Assembly (NCBI GenBank): GCA_029688955.1
Contig: JARUKZ010000003.1
Location: forward strand, 1 to 64,000
DNA from: Chitinispirillales bacterium ANBcel5
GTDB lineage: Bacteria; Fibrobacterota; Chitinivibrionia; Chitinivibrionales; Chitinispirillaceae
Reading direction: 5' to 3'
Length of the DNA: 64,000 nt
A program made the position numbers and the translations under genes. Under the pieces are notes generated by a model. The model searched no databases. It had not been told where the DNA came from and saw nothing but the letters and a program-made list of their open reading frames with translations. Shown in pieces: positions 17,327 through 26,491 of this stretch (positions are counted from its first letter, which is position 1; every line of letters begins with the position of its first letter).

Positions 17327-17521
17327 AGGAAACCTGGGGCTAATATAGAAAACCCCTTTGGGGTATCATATCGACGTTTCCAGGCGTTGGTGTTGGTAAA
17401 TAAACCAAAACCTTTCTGCCTTAGAAGATAACATGGTATTGTCCCTATAATAACCTGAAAGGTTTTCCCTCTACCAGCGAAGGGTTTCCTACCCTGGCTG
17501 GTTGGGTCACCCCCCCCCTAG

Positions 17522-17548
17522 CCTCCGTAGCAGTAGCTACTGCGGAGG
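17522..17548. repeat. 27-bp near-perfect palindrome
   Basis: CCTCCGTAGCAG and its counterpart CTACTGCGGAGG form a hairpin with one mismatch around a central AGCT, directly after a run of nine C residues. It resembles intergenic palindromes of the REP kind. Confidence 0.7.
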
Positions 17549-17749
17549 AAAGCCGGGGGTCAATGGTGAAAGCGTGAAAAGCCCCGTTTGGGGGACCCAT
17601 GGACTATAAGCCAGGGAGGAAGGCAGGGGTTCTGCATCGGCATTGTGGCATTGTGACATAGTGGCAGGTTCTCTACGCTCTCTTGTATAATCTTCTACGG
17701 GAGGGGATGTTTATGAATTCTGCTCTCTGGGCTTGGCAAATCTTAAGCG

Positions 17750-17845
17750 CTGAAAGCGCGGGATATAATAGCCCGGGGTAAGCCAGTCTTCTGGCGCAGC
17801 CCCGGGTGTTGATGCCCAAAAGAAATCCGAGCGCTGAAAGTGCGT
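17750..17845. repeat. Composite repeat element with GCGCTGAAAG direct repeats
   Basis: AGCGCTGAAAGCGCG (from about 17750) and AGCGCTGAAAGTGCG (from about 17830) flank a palindrome AGCCCGGGG ... CCCCGGGT with a second inner pair (GCCAG/CTGGC). The compact symmetric layout suggests a mobile intergenic element; no terminal genes are present. Confidence 0.6.
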
Positions 17846-18117
17846 CAACTTCGTTGATGTCATCGAAAAAACAGAGGTAAAAATTTGGGATGTGAATAGA
17901 AAGAGTTTTATGAGGCCAAAGGCAATACCATAATACTAATGACCGATAACTAATTATTATAACAGTCAAGACATAGGCAACACAAATTTGTATTACCCCT
18001 GTCTTGAACCTCCACCAATGATTAGGGAATAAACATCTTTCCCATTCTCTTTCCCTTTTCCTATTCCTATTCCTGCTCACAGCTCAACGCTCATAGCTCA
18101 TGGCTATTTAACAAAGA

Positions 18118-21100
18118 CTATCGCGCGACTCCCAGCATTGCTCTGTAACGATAAACCTCTCCTGTACGGCGATCATACCCCTGTGCTTGAATAAGGTAAG
18201 ATCCCGGTGAAACCTGAGCCCCTCTTCTATTGGTAAGATTCCACATGACAGGAGCGGTTCTACCTTCTCTGTCAGTTTTAACATCTGCTTTGTGGATAAC
18301 ATTACCTAAAGCATCATAGATTACCACCGCAAAGTCAGCGGCTGCCGGAGCATTGATTATAAACTGAGCTCTTCCGGAATAAAGCGCAACGGGGTTGTTA
18401 TATATCATTATCCCACCGAAGTCATCAGGTGAGCTATCACTATTAAATCTGGTTACCGATGTAGGTTTGTGTATAGTGAATACTCCGTTTACAGGAATAA
18501 TTCTATAGTTTTGCGCCTCCGCAAATGGAACTATTTCATACGTTCCTGCAGCTTCTCCCTCTTCCCGCTCAGCTCCGTAATCTATTAGTGCAGACTTATT
18601 TTCACCAGATATGAAGCCTTCAAACATAAGTGTGAAGCTCGGATCGTCAGTATTTATATACTTCGATGTATCTTCAGCGGTTACTGTAAGCCTTTTTTTG
18701 GTTATATTACCGGTTATTACTGAGGGTAGTTCAATGAAATAGTTATTTGCATCCGCACCCGTAAGTAAAAATTCAGAAAGAGTTACATTGATATCAGACC
18801 CTGCATTCTTATCCTCAAACGATGCAATTCCCGGTGATAGAGACAAAGTGTCCCCTAAAATTAAAAATCCATCTTCGTAGGTAACACCATCAATTGTTGC
18901 ATCTGTTGTGCCATCATACGCCTTGTCTGCGATAGTAACACTGGTTACGTTAATGGGTCTTTTAGAAATTGTACTTAGTATCGTATCAGGGAGTTCATAG
19001 GCATAATTGATAGCATCGTCTCCCGTTAATGTAATGCTGCTGATAACAACTATCTTATTTTCTTCGGCATTTTTATCAGCAAAGGATCCATCTATTGCTT
19101 CTATCGCGACATCATCTTCAAAGACAACATTTCCTAACGAATCCCAGGTAAGTGTCAAATCCACAGTGCCATCATACACTCTGCTATCAGCAGCGATACC
19201 GACAACAGTAATCTCTCTTGCAACGATATTACCGGTAACAGTACTTGGAGATGAACCGATACGATAGTTACCTGCATCATGACCTGTAAGTGAGAGGTCA
19301 AAGCCAGTAACAGGCTTGTCATCACCGACATTTTTATCTTCAAAAACTCCTGTTGTCTGCGCTACTGAAACATCATCTCCAGAAATTACTTCATCAACTA
19401 TTCCACTTATAATAATTGCCTCATGAGTGCCGTCATACTCTTTATCCTCGACAGTAACACTTACAATGGTAACCTCTTTTTCAGTGATATTTGCTGTTAC
19501 CGGTTCGGGTTGTGCCTCAAGCCTGTAATTGCCGGCATCATCACCGCTTAATGAAAATTCTGAAAAAGTCACTGTTTTGTCAGTACCGGCATTCTTGCAT
19601 TCAAATGCTCCCCTGCCAGTATCAATCACAACATGATCATCATCAAGAACCCCATCGATTGTAAAAGTCTTAATAGTTGCCTCGTCTGTACCGTCGTACT
19701 CTTTATCTTCTACTTCATTAATAGTAATTGTAACTGGTTTTTCCAGGACGATTAGGTCTGCAGAGACCTGAGCCGGATAATACGTTTCATCACTATCCAC
19801 AGAAACTGTCAAGGTAGCTTCACCTACACTTACAATAGTTATCTCTCCTTCTTCTGAAACTGTTGCGACCGATTCTTCTGAACTGGCGAATGTAACTGTT
19901 CCTCCTGAAGACGTTTCTACCTCTATAGGAAAGGGGGCGTCTCCATAGGTAACTGTATCTGGTAACGGCTCGATGAAGGTAATTGTCTGCTCCAGTTTGT
20001 ATCCCTGCCATTTTAAAAATGGATACTCACAGTTATCGATGGTGTTTATTCCCCAAATTTCATCATTGCCATTATCTGTTTCACCCATAAAATCCCAGCC
20101 TGCATCCAGAAAGGTAGAAGCGATTTTCATCTGTTCACTGGTTTTGCCTTCACCTGCCGCCGATGTGTCTAATTCTGAGGTTTCGGTATCCCAAAATGAG
20201 TTTTCAACACTTCCATCTTCGCCAATTTGGCCAATCAAACCACCAATGTTATTAGTACCTCTAACGCTTCCCCTGCTGTAACTGTTTTCTACCGAACCGC
20301 GGTTTAGTCCTACTAATCCGCCAACGATATCTTGTCCCTCAATATCACCTTTACTGTAACAGTTTTGAACAATTGAATTTGTATTATTTATTCCCACCAA
20401 ACCACCTACAGTATTTCCTTCTTCATGTATTTCTACACTTACATTGCTAAAGCTTTTTTTGATCCTTGAACCACCATTACTTGCTCCTACCAGACCCCCA
20501 ACAACATACTGTCCTGTTATAGTTCCAACACTATAGCACTCTTCTAACGTAGAACTGTTATTTATTCCCACCAAACCACCAACAGTAGCATTGGCTATGA
20601 TTTCACTTTCACTGTAGGACCTTTTTATTGTGGCGGAGCTGTTGTTTCTTCCTACCAAACCACCAACAACACTATCGGCTGAAATCTCATTTTCGCTATA
20701 GGACTCTTCAATAACTGAGCCGTTATTTTCACCTACCAGTCCACCAGCAACGGTTGAGAAAGAACGACCATCCCTAATTCCAACCACCCTACCGGTGCTG
20801 TAACATTTACTAATTGTTGAACTGTTCTGGTTGAGGCCTACCAATCCACCAAAAACAGTCTGAGCTGTAACAGCACTACGGCTATGACTGTTTACTATGG
20901 TGGATGACACATTGTTACCTACCAAACCTCCAACGTGTTGACTGCCGGTAACCTCACCAGTGCTGTAACTACTATCCTCAATAGTTGATCCATTTCCACT
21001 AAAACCTACCAAACCACCAATATCTTCACCGGTTCCAGAAACCGCACTTTCGCTGTAACTGGTTCTAATTGTTGTCCCGATACTGACTCCCACTAACCCC

Positions 21101-23280
21101 CCAACATACGATATTCCGTTTACTGTTCCGGTAGTATAGCTGTTTTCTATAGTAGCACCATGGTGTGCAACTCCCACCAAGCCTCCAATGTCCAATTCTC
21201 CGCTTACTTCTCCTGTTGCATAGGAGTTTTCTATCACAGAAGCCTCAAGTGCTACTCCCACCAAACCACCGACACTAGTAGAACCAATAACAGAGCTGCT
21301 GCTAAAACTATTTACAATATTGGATTGAATTGCATTTTCCCCCACCAGACCACCTACAATATTATCGGCTGTAACGTTACTTTCACTATAGCATTCTATA
21401 ATATCTGAGGTATCATTTCGACCTACCAGTCCACCAGCGACGGTCGTGGTAGAGTCACTATCCTCAATTCCATTCACCTCACCGGTGCTGTAACAATTTC
21501 TAATTGTTGAACTGCTCTGATTGAGGCCTACCAAACCACCAAAAACACTCTCAGCTGTTACTATACTATGGCTATAACTGTTTTCAATGGTGGATTGCAA
21601 GTTGTTACCTACCAAACCTCCAACGTTTCGACTACCGTTAACCTCACCTGTGCTGAAACTACTATCCTTAATAGTTGATCCATTTTCACTAAAACCTACC
21701 AAACCACCGATATCTGTACTGTCCCCAGAAACCGCACTCTCACTGTAACTGTTTATGATTGTTGTCCCGCTACTAACTCCCACTAACCCTCCAACAGACG
21801 ATGTCCCCTTTACTGTTCCGGTAGTATAGCTGTTTTCTATAGTAGCATAATGGTGTGCAAATCCCACCAATCCCCCAACACGCGCACCACCGTTTACTTC
21901 TCCGGTAGTATAGCTGTTTTCTATAGTAACCCCATGGTGTACAACTCCCACCAAGCCTCCAATGACCGAATCTCCGCTTACTTCTCCTGTAGCAAAGCTA
22001 TTTTCTAAAGTAGTCCCAAAATGTGCAGCTCCCACCAAACCACCAACACTAACAGAACCAATAACAGAGCTGTTGCTTGAATTATTGACATTGGAACTAT
22101 AATCATTTTCCCCCACCAGACCACCAACAATACTATCTGCTGTAACCTCATTTTCACTATAGGATTCTTCGATGTTAGAGTCTCTATTGATTCCAACCAA
22201 ACCACCAACAACAGTGTAACCAGTAACAGTGTTATTACTGCTATAACTATTTACAATATTGGATTGAGTTGCATTTTGTCCCACCAGGCCACCTACAATG
22301 CTATCGGCTTTGACTTTACTTATACTATAGCATTCTATAACATCTGATGAAATGTTACTACCTATCAGTCCACCAGCAACACCTGTAGTAGAGTCACTAT
22401 CCTCAATTCCATTAACATCACCGTAACTGTAACAATTCCTAATTGAGCCGCTAAAATTGTAGCCTATTAAGCCACCAAAAACACGCTCAGCTGTTACGTT
22501 ACTGTGACTATGACTGTTTTCAATTATGGTTTCTATGTTAGTCCCTACCAAACCTCCAACGTGTCGGCTACCGGTAACCTCACCTGTGCTGTAACTACCA
22601 TCCTTAATAGTAGATCCATTAGCACTAATACCTACCAAACCACCAATAGTTGAACCCGTTCCAGTAACCGCACTTCCGCTGTAACTGTTTCTGATTGTTG
22701 CCCCGATACTGACTCCCACTAACCCTCCAACACCCGATATTCCGTTTACTGATCCGGTAGTATAGGTGTTTTCTATAGTAGCCGGATGAGCAGATCCTAT
22801 CAAACCTCCAACAGTTGCCTGACCATTAATATCTACATCCTCTAAACCTACATTTCTTATAACCCCATTTTCCACAATCCCAAATAGACCTGCCCCACTT
22901 TCAGAAAGGGTTATTCTAAGATCTCTAATAGCGTAACCCCTACCGTCAAAACTACCCGTAAAAGCAGTGTCATTTGTTCCTAAAGGCAGCCACCCGTTAT
23001 CGCGCCCTACCAAGTCATCATATCCGTTAGTGGTTGAATCCAAATCATTCATCAGAATAAAGCTTTGACCAGGATTATGACGAATTCTGTCTAATTCAAA
23101 CCAATTGGTGATCTGGAAAGGGTCACTTTCTGTACCAGCCCCTCCCGCGAAAAGGGATAGATTCGTGGTTTCATCAGAAAACAGATCATCACTATTTACC
23201 TCCTGAGCAAACAGTAGTACCAGTAGCGCAGGACACAATACACAGAGAAAAGTCTTTAACCTGAACATATTCTCCCTCAT
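18118..23280 (-). CDS. Giant surface protein: GLUG repeats, YDG/MBG domains, FlgD-like C-terminus
   Basis: A 1720-residue exported protein. A signal peptide (FLCVLCPALLVLLFAQ) is followed by a start module (QITNWFELDRIRHNPGQSFILMNDLD...FTGSFDGRGYAIRDLRI) typical of GLUG proteins. About 30 GLUG-type repeats (core VGGLVG plus IENSYS) occupy roughly residues 135-1020. Next come an Ig-like domain (about 1095-1180), four to five YDG domains marked by DKEYDGT and DDAGNYR (about 1180-1520), one MBG domain (about 1525-1630) and a FlgD-like C-terminal sandwich (VIYDALGNVIHKADV ... GSYLIQAQG). The repeats are parallel-beta solenoid-like in related adhesins. It is likely secreted and surface-bound, with an adhesive or biofilm role inferred from the family. 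No neighbour in the same direction is close. Confidence 0.85.
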   Translation of the reverse strand: MRENMFRLKTFLCVLCPALLVLLFAQEVNSDDLFSDETTNLSLFAGGAGTESDPFQITNWFELDRIRHNPGQSFILMNDLDSTTNGYDDLVGRDNGWLPLGTNDTAFTGSFDGRGYAIRDLRITLSESGAGLFGIVENGVIRNVGLEDVDINGQATVGGLIGSAHPATIENTYTTGSVNGISGVGGLVGVSIGATIRNSYSGSAVTGTGSTIGGLVGISANGSTIKDGSYSTGEVTGSRHVGGLVGTNIETIIENSHSHSNVTAERVFGGLIGYNFSGSIRNCYSYGDVNGIEDSDSTTGVAGGLIGSNISSDVIECYSISKVKADSIVGGLVGQNATQSNIVNSYSSNNTVTGYTVVGGLVGINRDSNIEESYSENEVTADSIVGGLVGENDYSSNVNNSSNSSVIGSVSVGGLVGAAHFGTTLENSFATGEVSGDSVIGGLVGVVHHGVTIENSYTTGEVNGGARVGGLVGFAHHYATIENSYTTGTVKGTSSVGGLVGVSSGTTIINSYSESAVSGDSTDIGGLVGFSENGSTIKDSSFSTGEVNGSRNVGGLVGNNLQSTIENSYSHSIVTAESVFGGLVGLNQSSSTIRNCYSTGEVNGIEDSDSTTTVAGGLVGRNDTSDIIECYSESNVTADNIVGGLVGENAIQSNIVNSFSSSSVIGSTSVGGLVGVALEASVIENSYATGEVSGELDIGGLVGVAHHGATIENSYTTGTVNGISYVGGLVGVSIGTTIRTSYSESAVSGTGEDIGGLVGFSGNGSTIEDSSYSTGEVTGSQHVGGLVGNNVSSTIVNSHSRSAVTAQTVFGGLVGLNQNSSTISKCYSTGRVVGIRDGRSFSTVAGGLVGENNGSVIEESYSENEISADSVVGGLVGRNNSSATIKRSYSESEIIANATVGGLVGINNSSTLEECYSVGTITGQYVVGGLVGASNGGSRIKKSFSNVSVEIHEEGNTVGGLVGINNTNSIVQNCYSKGDIEGQDIVGGLVGLNRGSVENSYSRGSVRGTNNIGGLIGQIGEDGSVENSFWDTETSELDTSAAGEGKTSEQMKIASTFLDAGWDFMGETDNGNDEIWGINTIDNCEYPFLKWQGYKLEQTITFIEPLPDTVTYGDAPFPIEVETSSGGTVTFASSEESVATVSEEGEITIVSVGEATLTVSVDSDETYYPAQVSADLIVLEKPVTITINEVEDKEYDGTDEATIKTFTIDGVLDDDHVVIDTGRGAFECKNAGTDKTVTFSEFSLSGDDAGNYRLEAQPEPVTANITEKEVTIVSVTVEDKEYDGTHEAIIISGIVDEVISGDDVSVAQTTGVFEDKNVGDDKPVTGFDLSLTGHDAGNYRIGSSPSTVTGNIVAREITVVGIAADSRVYDGTVDLTLTWDSLGNVVFEDDVAIEAIDGSFADKNAEENKIVVISSITLTGDDAINYAYELPDTILSTISKRPINVTSVTIADKAYDGTTDATIDGVTYEDGFLILGDTLSLSPGIASFEDKNAGSDINVTLSEFLLTGADANNYFIELPSVITGNITKKRLTVTAEDTSKYINTDDPSFTLMFEGFISGENKSALIDYGAEREEGEAAGTYEIVPFAEAQNYRIIPVNGVFTIHKPTSVTRFNSDSSPDDFGGIMIYNNPVALYSGRAQFIINAPAAADFAVVIYDALGNVIHKADVKTDREGRTAPVMWNLTNRRGAQVSPGSYLIQAQGYDRRTGEVYRYRAMLGVAR

Positions 23281-23347
23281 TTCTGTAAAATGCGAGTTTA
23301 TACTATTTGAACTATCAGACTGTTGGTTGCAACTATTTTTTTTTCGC

Positions 23348-23445
23348 CTTACAATCAGGCACCAGAGTGAAGCTTATATTTATAACAGACAGGAATGTTT
23401 TTGTTTATAGTATGATAATATATACTACTATCTTACAATCAGGCA
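23348..23445. promoter_or_regulatory. 14-bp direct repeat upstream of the GLUG gene
   Basis: CTTACAATCAGGCA occurs at 23348-23361 and 23432-23445, exactly 84 bases (eight helical turns) apart, 68-165 bases upstream of the GLUG start codon. Identical, phased sites are consistent with binding by a regulator, but no protein is known. Confidence 0.4.
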
Positions 23446-23470
23446 ATATTTTTTTTAACTTTATGGGGTC

Positions 23471-23492
23471 ACTAAACAGTGTACTGTTTAGT
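23471..23492 (-). terminator. Perfect hairpin after the 23578-24516 gene
   Basis: ACTAAACAGT (23471-23480) and ACTGTTTAGT (23483-23492) form a perfect 10-bp stem with a 2-base centre about 86 bases after the stop of the minus-strand gene. The tight centre also allows it to be a protein-binding palindrome. Confidence 0.45.
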
Positions 23493-23577
23493 AACCTCTG
23501 TGCATCTTCAGTGTTTTGCCGCGCTTTTTTGTTGAGTTTTTTCAGAAAACCGGGAATTATTCTGTTTTTACCACATC

Positions 23578-24516
23578 TCAATCCAAAAGAATGCTCTGCT
23601 CCGGAGAAATCGTAAAGTTCATGATGTATCTGGCGCTATCAGATTGGCAATCAGGCTCCAATTCATTCAGAGAAACTATATACCCTAATGCGCTTACCGT
23701 TCTTTTATTAAACGTTTCCAATACCAGTTGCTCAGAAGTTTCCTTTGAACGTAAAGAGAGGTAAATATAGGCGTTCTCTATACCGATACAGGGGTCATCA
23801 CAGGGACATCTTTCATCTATAATGGAATCCAGCGACAGCGCAAGCCCGTCTCTACTGTTTTTCAACGTATCTCCAATAAGTATCGCATTATCTTCATCAA
23901 TTACAAGCTTTGAAAACAGGTGCACTGTGACAGAATCATACGGTTGCTGAACTGTTACCACCTTATCATCATAGAGTTCATGAGTAATTCGTAATGTGTG
24001 AACTGCCGCCTCTGCGTTCCATTGTAATGACTTTTTGCTTACAGTAGCTCCTGTTTTATTGGACCATTGCCCGTTTAAAAAAAACGTTCTCTGTGCAGAG
24101 CCAATAGTAACATCGGCTACTATACTTCTGTTTTTGTATTCCCTGGGAAGCGGAATAGTGTGAGTTCCCGTCTCCATCATTCCTTCATGAAGCACCTTTA
24201 GCATTCTTCCACGCAGATCATACAGAGAAACTTTTCCTTGTTGTGAATGCAAGCTGTTGATAATCAGCTGACCTTCCTGAAAAGATACCTGTTCTCTTGA
24301 AGAGGAGATCACTCTTGAAGTACTGACAGGGTCTAATGTAATCACAAAACTCCCGGAAGCATCAGTAGTATCCGATAATTGCTCTGAATCAAGGTGTACT
24401 ATGCTTCCCTCAACCGGGTGTCCTCTCCGGTTAAGAACTGTTCCTGAAATAACTGTTTGGGAGTGAATAAGCTGGAAGTTAAGAAATAAGATCAAAAGCA
24501 GAGCTAAAGATTTCAT
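23578..24516 (-). CDS. Secreted protein with carboxypeptidase-regulatory-like domain
   Basis: A 312-residue protein. A signal peptide (ALLLILFLNFQLIHSQ) is followed by a carboxypeptidase-regulatory-like beta sandwich (ISGTVLNRRGHPVEGSIVHL...TTDASGSFVITL). A segment that looks like an internal sorting-type sandwich comes next (KVSLYDLRGRMLKVLHEGMMETGTHTI). The last third, with CPCDDPCIGIENAYIYLSL, is a family-specific domain I do not recognise. AAGGAG precedes the ATG. The 3' end of this gene has a second, detached copy at 14738-14911. The organisation resembles the N-terminal part of the SUMF1-like gene at 10568. Confidence 0.7.
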   Translation of the reverse strand: MKSLALLLILFLNFQLIHSQTVISGTVLNRRGHPVEGSIVHLDSEQLSDTTDASGSFVITLDPVSTSRVISSSREQVSFQEGQLIINSLHSQQGKVSLYDLRGRMLKVLHEGMMETGTHTIPLPREYKNRSIVADVTIGSAQRTFFLNGQWSNKTGATVSKKSLQWNAEAAVHTLRITHELYDDKVVTVQQPYDSVTVHLFSKLVIDEDNAILIGDTLKNSRDGLALSLDSIIDERCPCDDPCIGIENAYIYLSLRSKETSEQLVLETFNKRTVSALGYIVSLNELEPDCQSDSARYIMNFTISPEQSILLD

Positions 24517-24841
24517 AATGGGGCTCCTTCAGTCATGGTGATGAGTTAGTTTTAGATGTGATCTTTCAATGATTTAAGCTCTTTTTTTAAATTACTATTT
24601 TGCTCACTACAATTGGTGTTTTTTTTGACTACTTACTATCTTTCCTCTAAATTAAGGGAATATCTCCTCGGTAGTAAGTAGTAATAAACTCTAAAAACTG
24701 CTTACCCACTCAAACCATCAAAGAGTTGTAATTAGTCATATTGTAATTTAAAACTGGGAGAATATAACATCAACTCTTGAGCTAAACGCGTATTTTATAT
24801 ATATTGCGATAAATATACTATGTAAATATCTCAGGTAGAAA
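24517..24841. other. Divergent intergenic region upstream of the second TIGR02147 gene
   Basis: About 325 AT-rich bases between divergent genes; promoters for both should lie here. The only clear structure is the 11-base inverted repeat at 24628-24682. No gene is supported. Confidence 0.5.
24628..24682. promoter_or_regulatory. 11-bp inverted repeat in the divergent promoter region
   Basis: ACTACTTACTA (24628-24638) is the reverse complement of TAGTAAGTAGT (24672-24682), separated by 33 bases. It could be two half-sites for a dimeric regulator or a long-loop RNA hairpin in the leader of either gene. The centre-to-centre distance of 44 bases is about four helical turns. Confidence 0.35.
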
Positions 24842-25663
24842 ATGATACCCACTATTTTTAACTACACAGATTACAGAGAGTACCTTACAAGCGTCTTTAA
24901 TCATAAAAAAGATCTTAACCCTAAGTTCTCTCACAGACTTTTAGCCCTAAAACTTGGTCTTAAGGCTCCCGGGCACATGCTTTTAGTTATGCAGGGTAAA
25001 CGACGCCTCACATTTGAGATAGCGGAGAAAATTGTGAAATGGCTGCGATTGAATCAAAAAGAATCAGATTACTTTTTCCAGATGCTCTGTTTTAACCATG
25101 CAATAACTTCTAAGGAAAAACAGATCGCTTATGAAGAGATGATCAGTCTCCGTAATCATACTGTAAAAGTGGCCAATACCCGATTTTATGAGAAGTGGTA
25201 CTATTCTGCAATAAGATCAGCACTGAATATTATTCCCTTTTCAGGAGATTATAGTGCGCTTGCCACCGGTTTGATACCACCAATTACTATCGACCAGGCC
25301 AAAGAAGCAGTAAAGATTCTTACAACTGAGGGGTTTATTGCTCAAGACCAATCCGGTTATTTTTACCCTTCTGATCCATTCATTACATCAGGTGAAAAGT
25401 GGAAATCAGATACAATTAAAAGTTTACGGTATCAGTTTCTTGATCTGGGCAGGGAGTCACTTGAACGTTTTGAGCCAGAAAAAAGAGATGTATCATTTCT
25501 GACCGTTACACTGTCTGAGAAGAGCTTTGAAAAGGTAAGAAAAAAGGTTGAAAAACTTCGGGCAGAGATACTTTCTGTTGCAAGTACTGAAACAAAACCA
25601 GATCGGGTTGTGCAGTGTAACCTTGCCCTGTTTCCTCTCTTCGAAAAGGACAATGACCAGTGA
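24842..25663 (+). CDS. TIGR02147 family protein (putative regulator), second copy
   Basis: A 273-residue paralog of the protein at 6765. It opens with the same IFNYTDYREYLTSVFN hallmark, followed by the HTH-like region (FSHRLLALKLGL...LLVMQGKRRLTFEIAEKIVKWLRLNQKESDYFFQML), the central WYYSAIRSALNI motif, and the second winged-helix part (IDQAKEAVKILTTEGFIAQ). The stop TGA shares bases with the GTG start of the next gene (GTGA overlap), a clear sign of translational coupling. It probably regulates its lipoprotein partner or nearby secreted genes (inference). Confidence 0.85.
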   Translation: MIPTIFNYTDYREYLTSVFNHKKDLNPKFSHRLLALKLGLKAPGHMLLVMQGKRRLTFEIAEKIVKWLRLNQKESDYFFQMLCFNHAITSKEKQIAYEEMISLRNHTVKVANTRFYEKWYYSAIRSALNIIPFSGDYSALATGLIPPITIDQAKEAVKILTTEGFIAQDQSGYFYPSDPFITSGEKWKSDTIKSLRYQFLDLGRESLERFEPEKRDVSFLTVTLSEKSFEKVRKKVEKLRAEILSVASTETKPDRVVQCNLALFPLFEKDNDQ

Positions 25664-26262
25664 AATTGTATGTTGCCCTTCTAATCACATCTATTACGCT
25701 ACTGTTCAGCTGCCATTCGGGAGGCAGTGGCAGTGAAATAGTAAACGGAAACATCTCTATGGGTATGGAAGGCGCTATGGTGGAAGCCTATAGAATAGAA
25801 ACCGATACCAGTGATTTTTCTGTAACTACTGCCCTTACTGATCGCAACGGTGAGTTTTTCCTGCATTTAGAAGCTGGACAGTATAACCTGTTTATTAGAG
25901 ATACTGCCTTAAACATCGGGACTTTTATACCAGGGGTAAAAAGAGGTGACAAGCTTCAGGATATTGATTTATTTGAGATGGGAGCGATCGAAGTGATAGT
26001 TGAATCGCGCTTCTATCTTACTTATCAGCTGTTTATACCTTCCTCCCCGTTCAATACGATAGCAGAATCGAACCAGTTAACCAGAATAGAGCATGTACCG
26101 CCTGGAAATTACCGTATAGAATACGACACGTTGTTTGTTGGCGAAGCTCTTAGCGATTTACCGGATGAATTTATCCCCCCTGACGTTAAATTTCGGGAGC
26201 TAACCGTTGAACCTTCTGATGTGGTGCCTGTTCGGTTTAGATACCAAAAAGATGAAGTTTAA
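25660..26262 (+). CDS. Lipoprotein with carboxypeptidase-regulatory-like domain, coupled to TIGR02147 gene
   Basis: A 200-residue protein starting at a GTG that overlaps the upstream stop codon by 4 bases. The leader ITLLFSCHSGG is a lipoprotein signal (lipobox LFSC). Residues about 28-95 form a carboxypeptidase-regulatory-like sandwich (VNGNISMGMEGAMVEAYRI ... DRNGEFFLHLEAGQYNLFI). The rest is a second small beta domain (HVPPGNYRIEYDTLFVG). It is the counterpart of the larger LRR lipoprotein that follows the first TIGR02147 gene, and is probably outer-membrane anchored. Function unknown. Confidence 0.75.
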   Translation: MKLYVALLITSITLLFSCHSGGSGSEIVNGNISMGMEGAMVEAYRIETDTSDFSVTTALTDRNGEFFLHLEAGQYNLFIRDTALNIGTFIPGVKRGDKLQDIDLFEMGAIEVIVESRFYLTYQLFIPSSPFNTIAESNQLTRIEHVPPGNYRIEYDTLFVGEALSDLPDEFIPPDVKFRELTVEPSDVVPVRFRYQKDEV

Positions 26263-26491
26263 ATCGGCAGAAAAATACGCGCCAGTAATGAATCATCGTT
26301 TTTACCAGTGCTATTGGATTACGGAATGCCCCGGAAATGTTGAGTGACGCCCGATCGTTTCAGAGCTGCAGAAGTAGTGTTTTAGAGGCAAAAGGTTACT
26401 GTAAATGATTAAAGGTTAATTTTTATCTTTCTTAGGACTACAACAAGTGAAGTGCCACCCTTCCAGGTTTTTGAAAAGAACAACTCTTAAG

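Larger units (their letters stand above)
16114..18117. other. Two-kilobase region of repeats and gene remnants
   Basis: No intact gene is supported. It contains the reverse-transcriptase-like remnant (16367-16590), a short open stretch on the plus strand at about 16610-16754 whose translation (SDDFANQSDTYFW, GADFRVFHGPVNIAASPGT) looks like part of an exported protein but has no start or context, a four-unit palindromic array, a nine-unit 17-base array and two further palindromic elements, each listed separately. The plus-strand frame at 17083-17328 only reads through the 17-base repeat, and the minus-strand frame at 17673-18080 lacks protein features. Confidence 0.6.
23281..23577. other. Upstream region of the giant GLUG gene
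   Basis: About 300 bases between two minus-strand genes. It holds a 14-base direct repeat (listed separately), AT-rich promoter-like DNA (TATAGTATGATAATATATAC near 23405-23425) and the hairpin that ends the neighbouring gene. No gene is supported. Confidence 0.5.

Noticed and set aside
17083..17328. Plus-strand open frame of 81 codons ending in repeated RQISAPG-type peptides
   Set aside because: It only translates the 17-base DNA repeat in three frames; no other evidence for a protein.
17673..18080. Minus-strand open frame of 135 codons
   Set aside because: It runs over the composite repeat element; composition is unlike a protein and there is no start signal.
24628..24682. Intrinsic terminator interpretation of the inverted repeat
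   Set aside because: The 33-base loop is too long and no T run follows, so a regulatory role is at least as likely.
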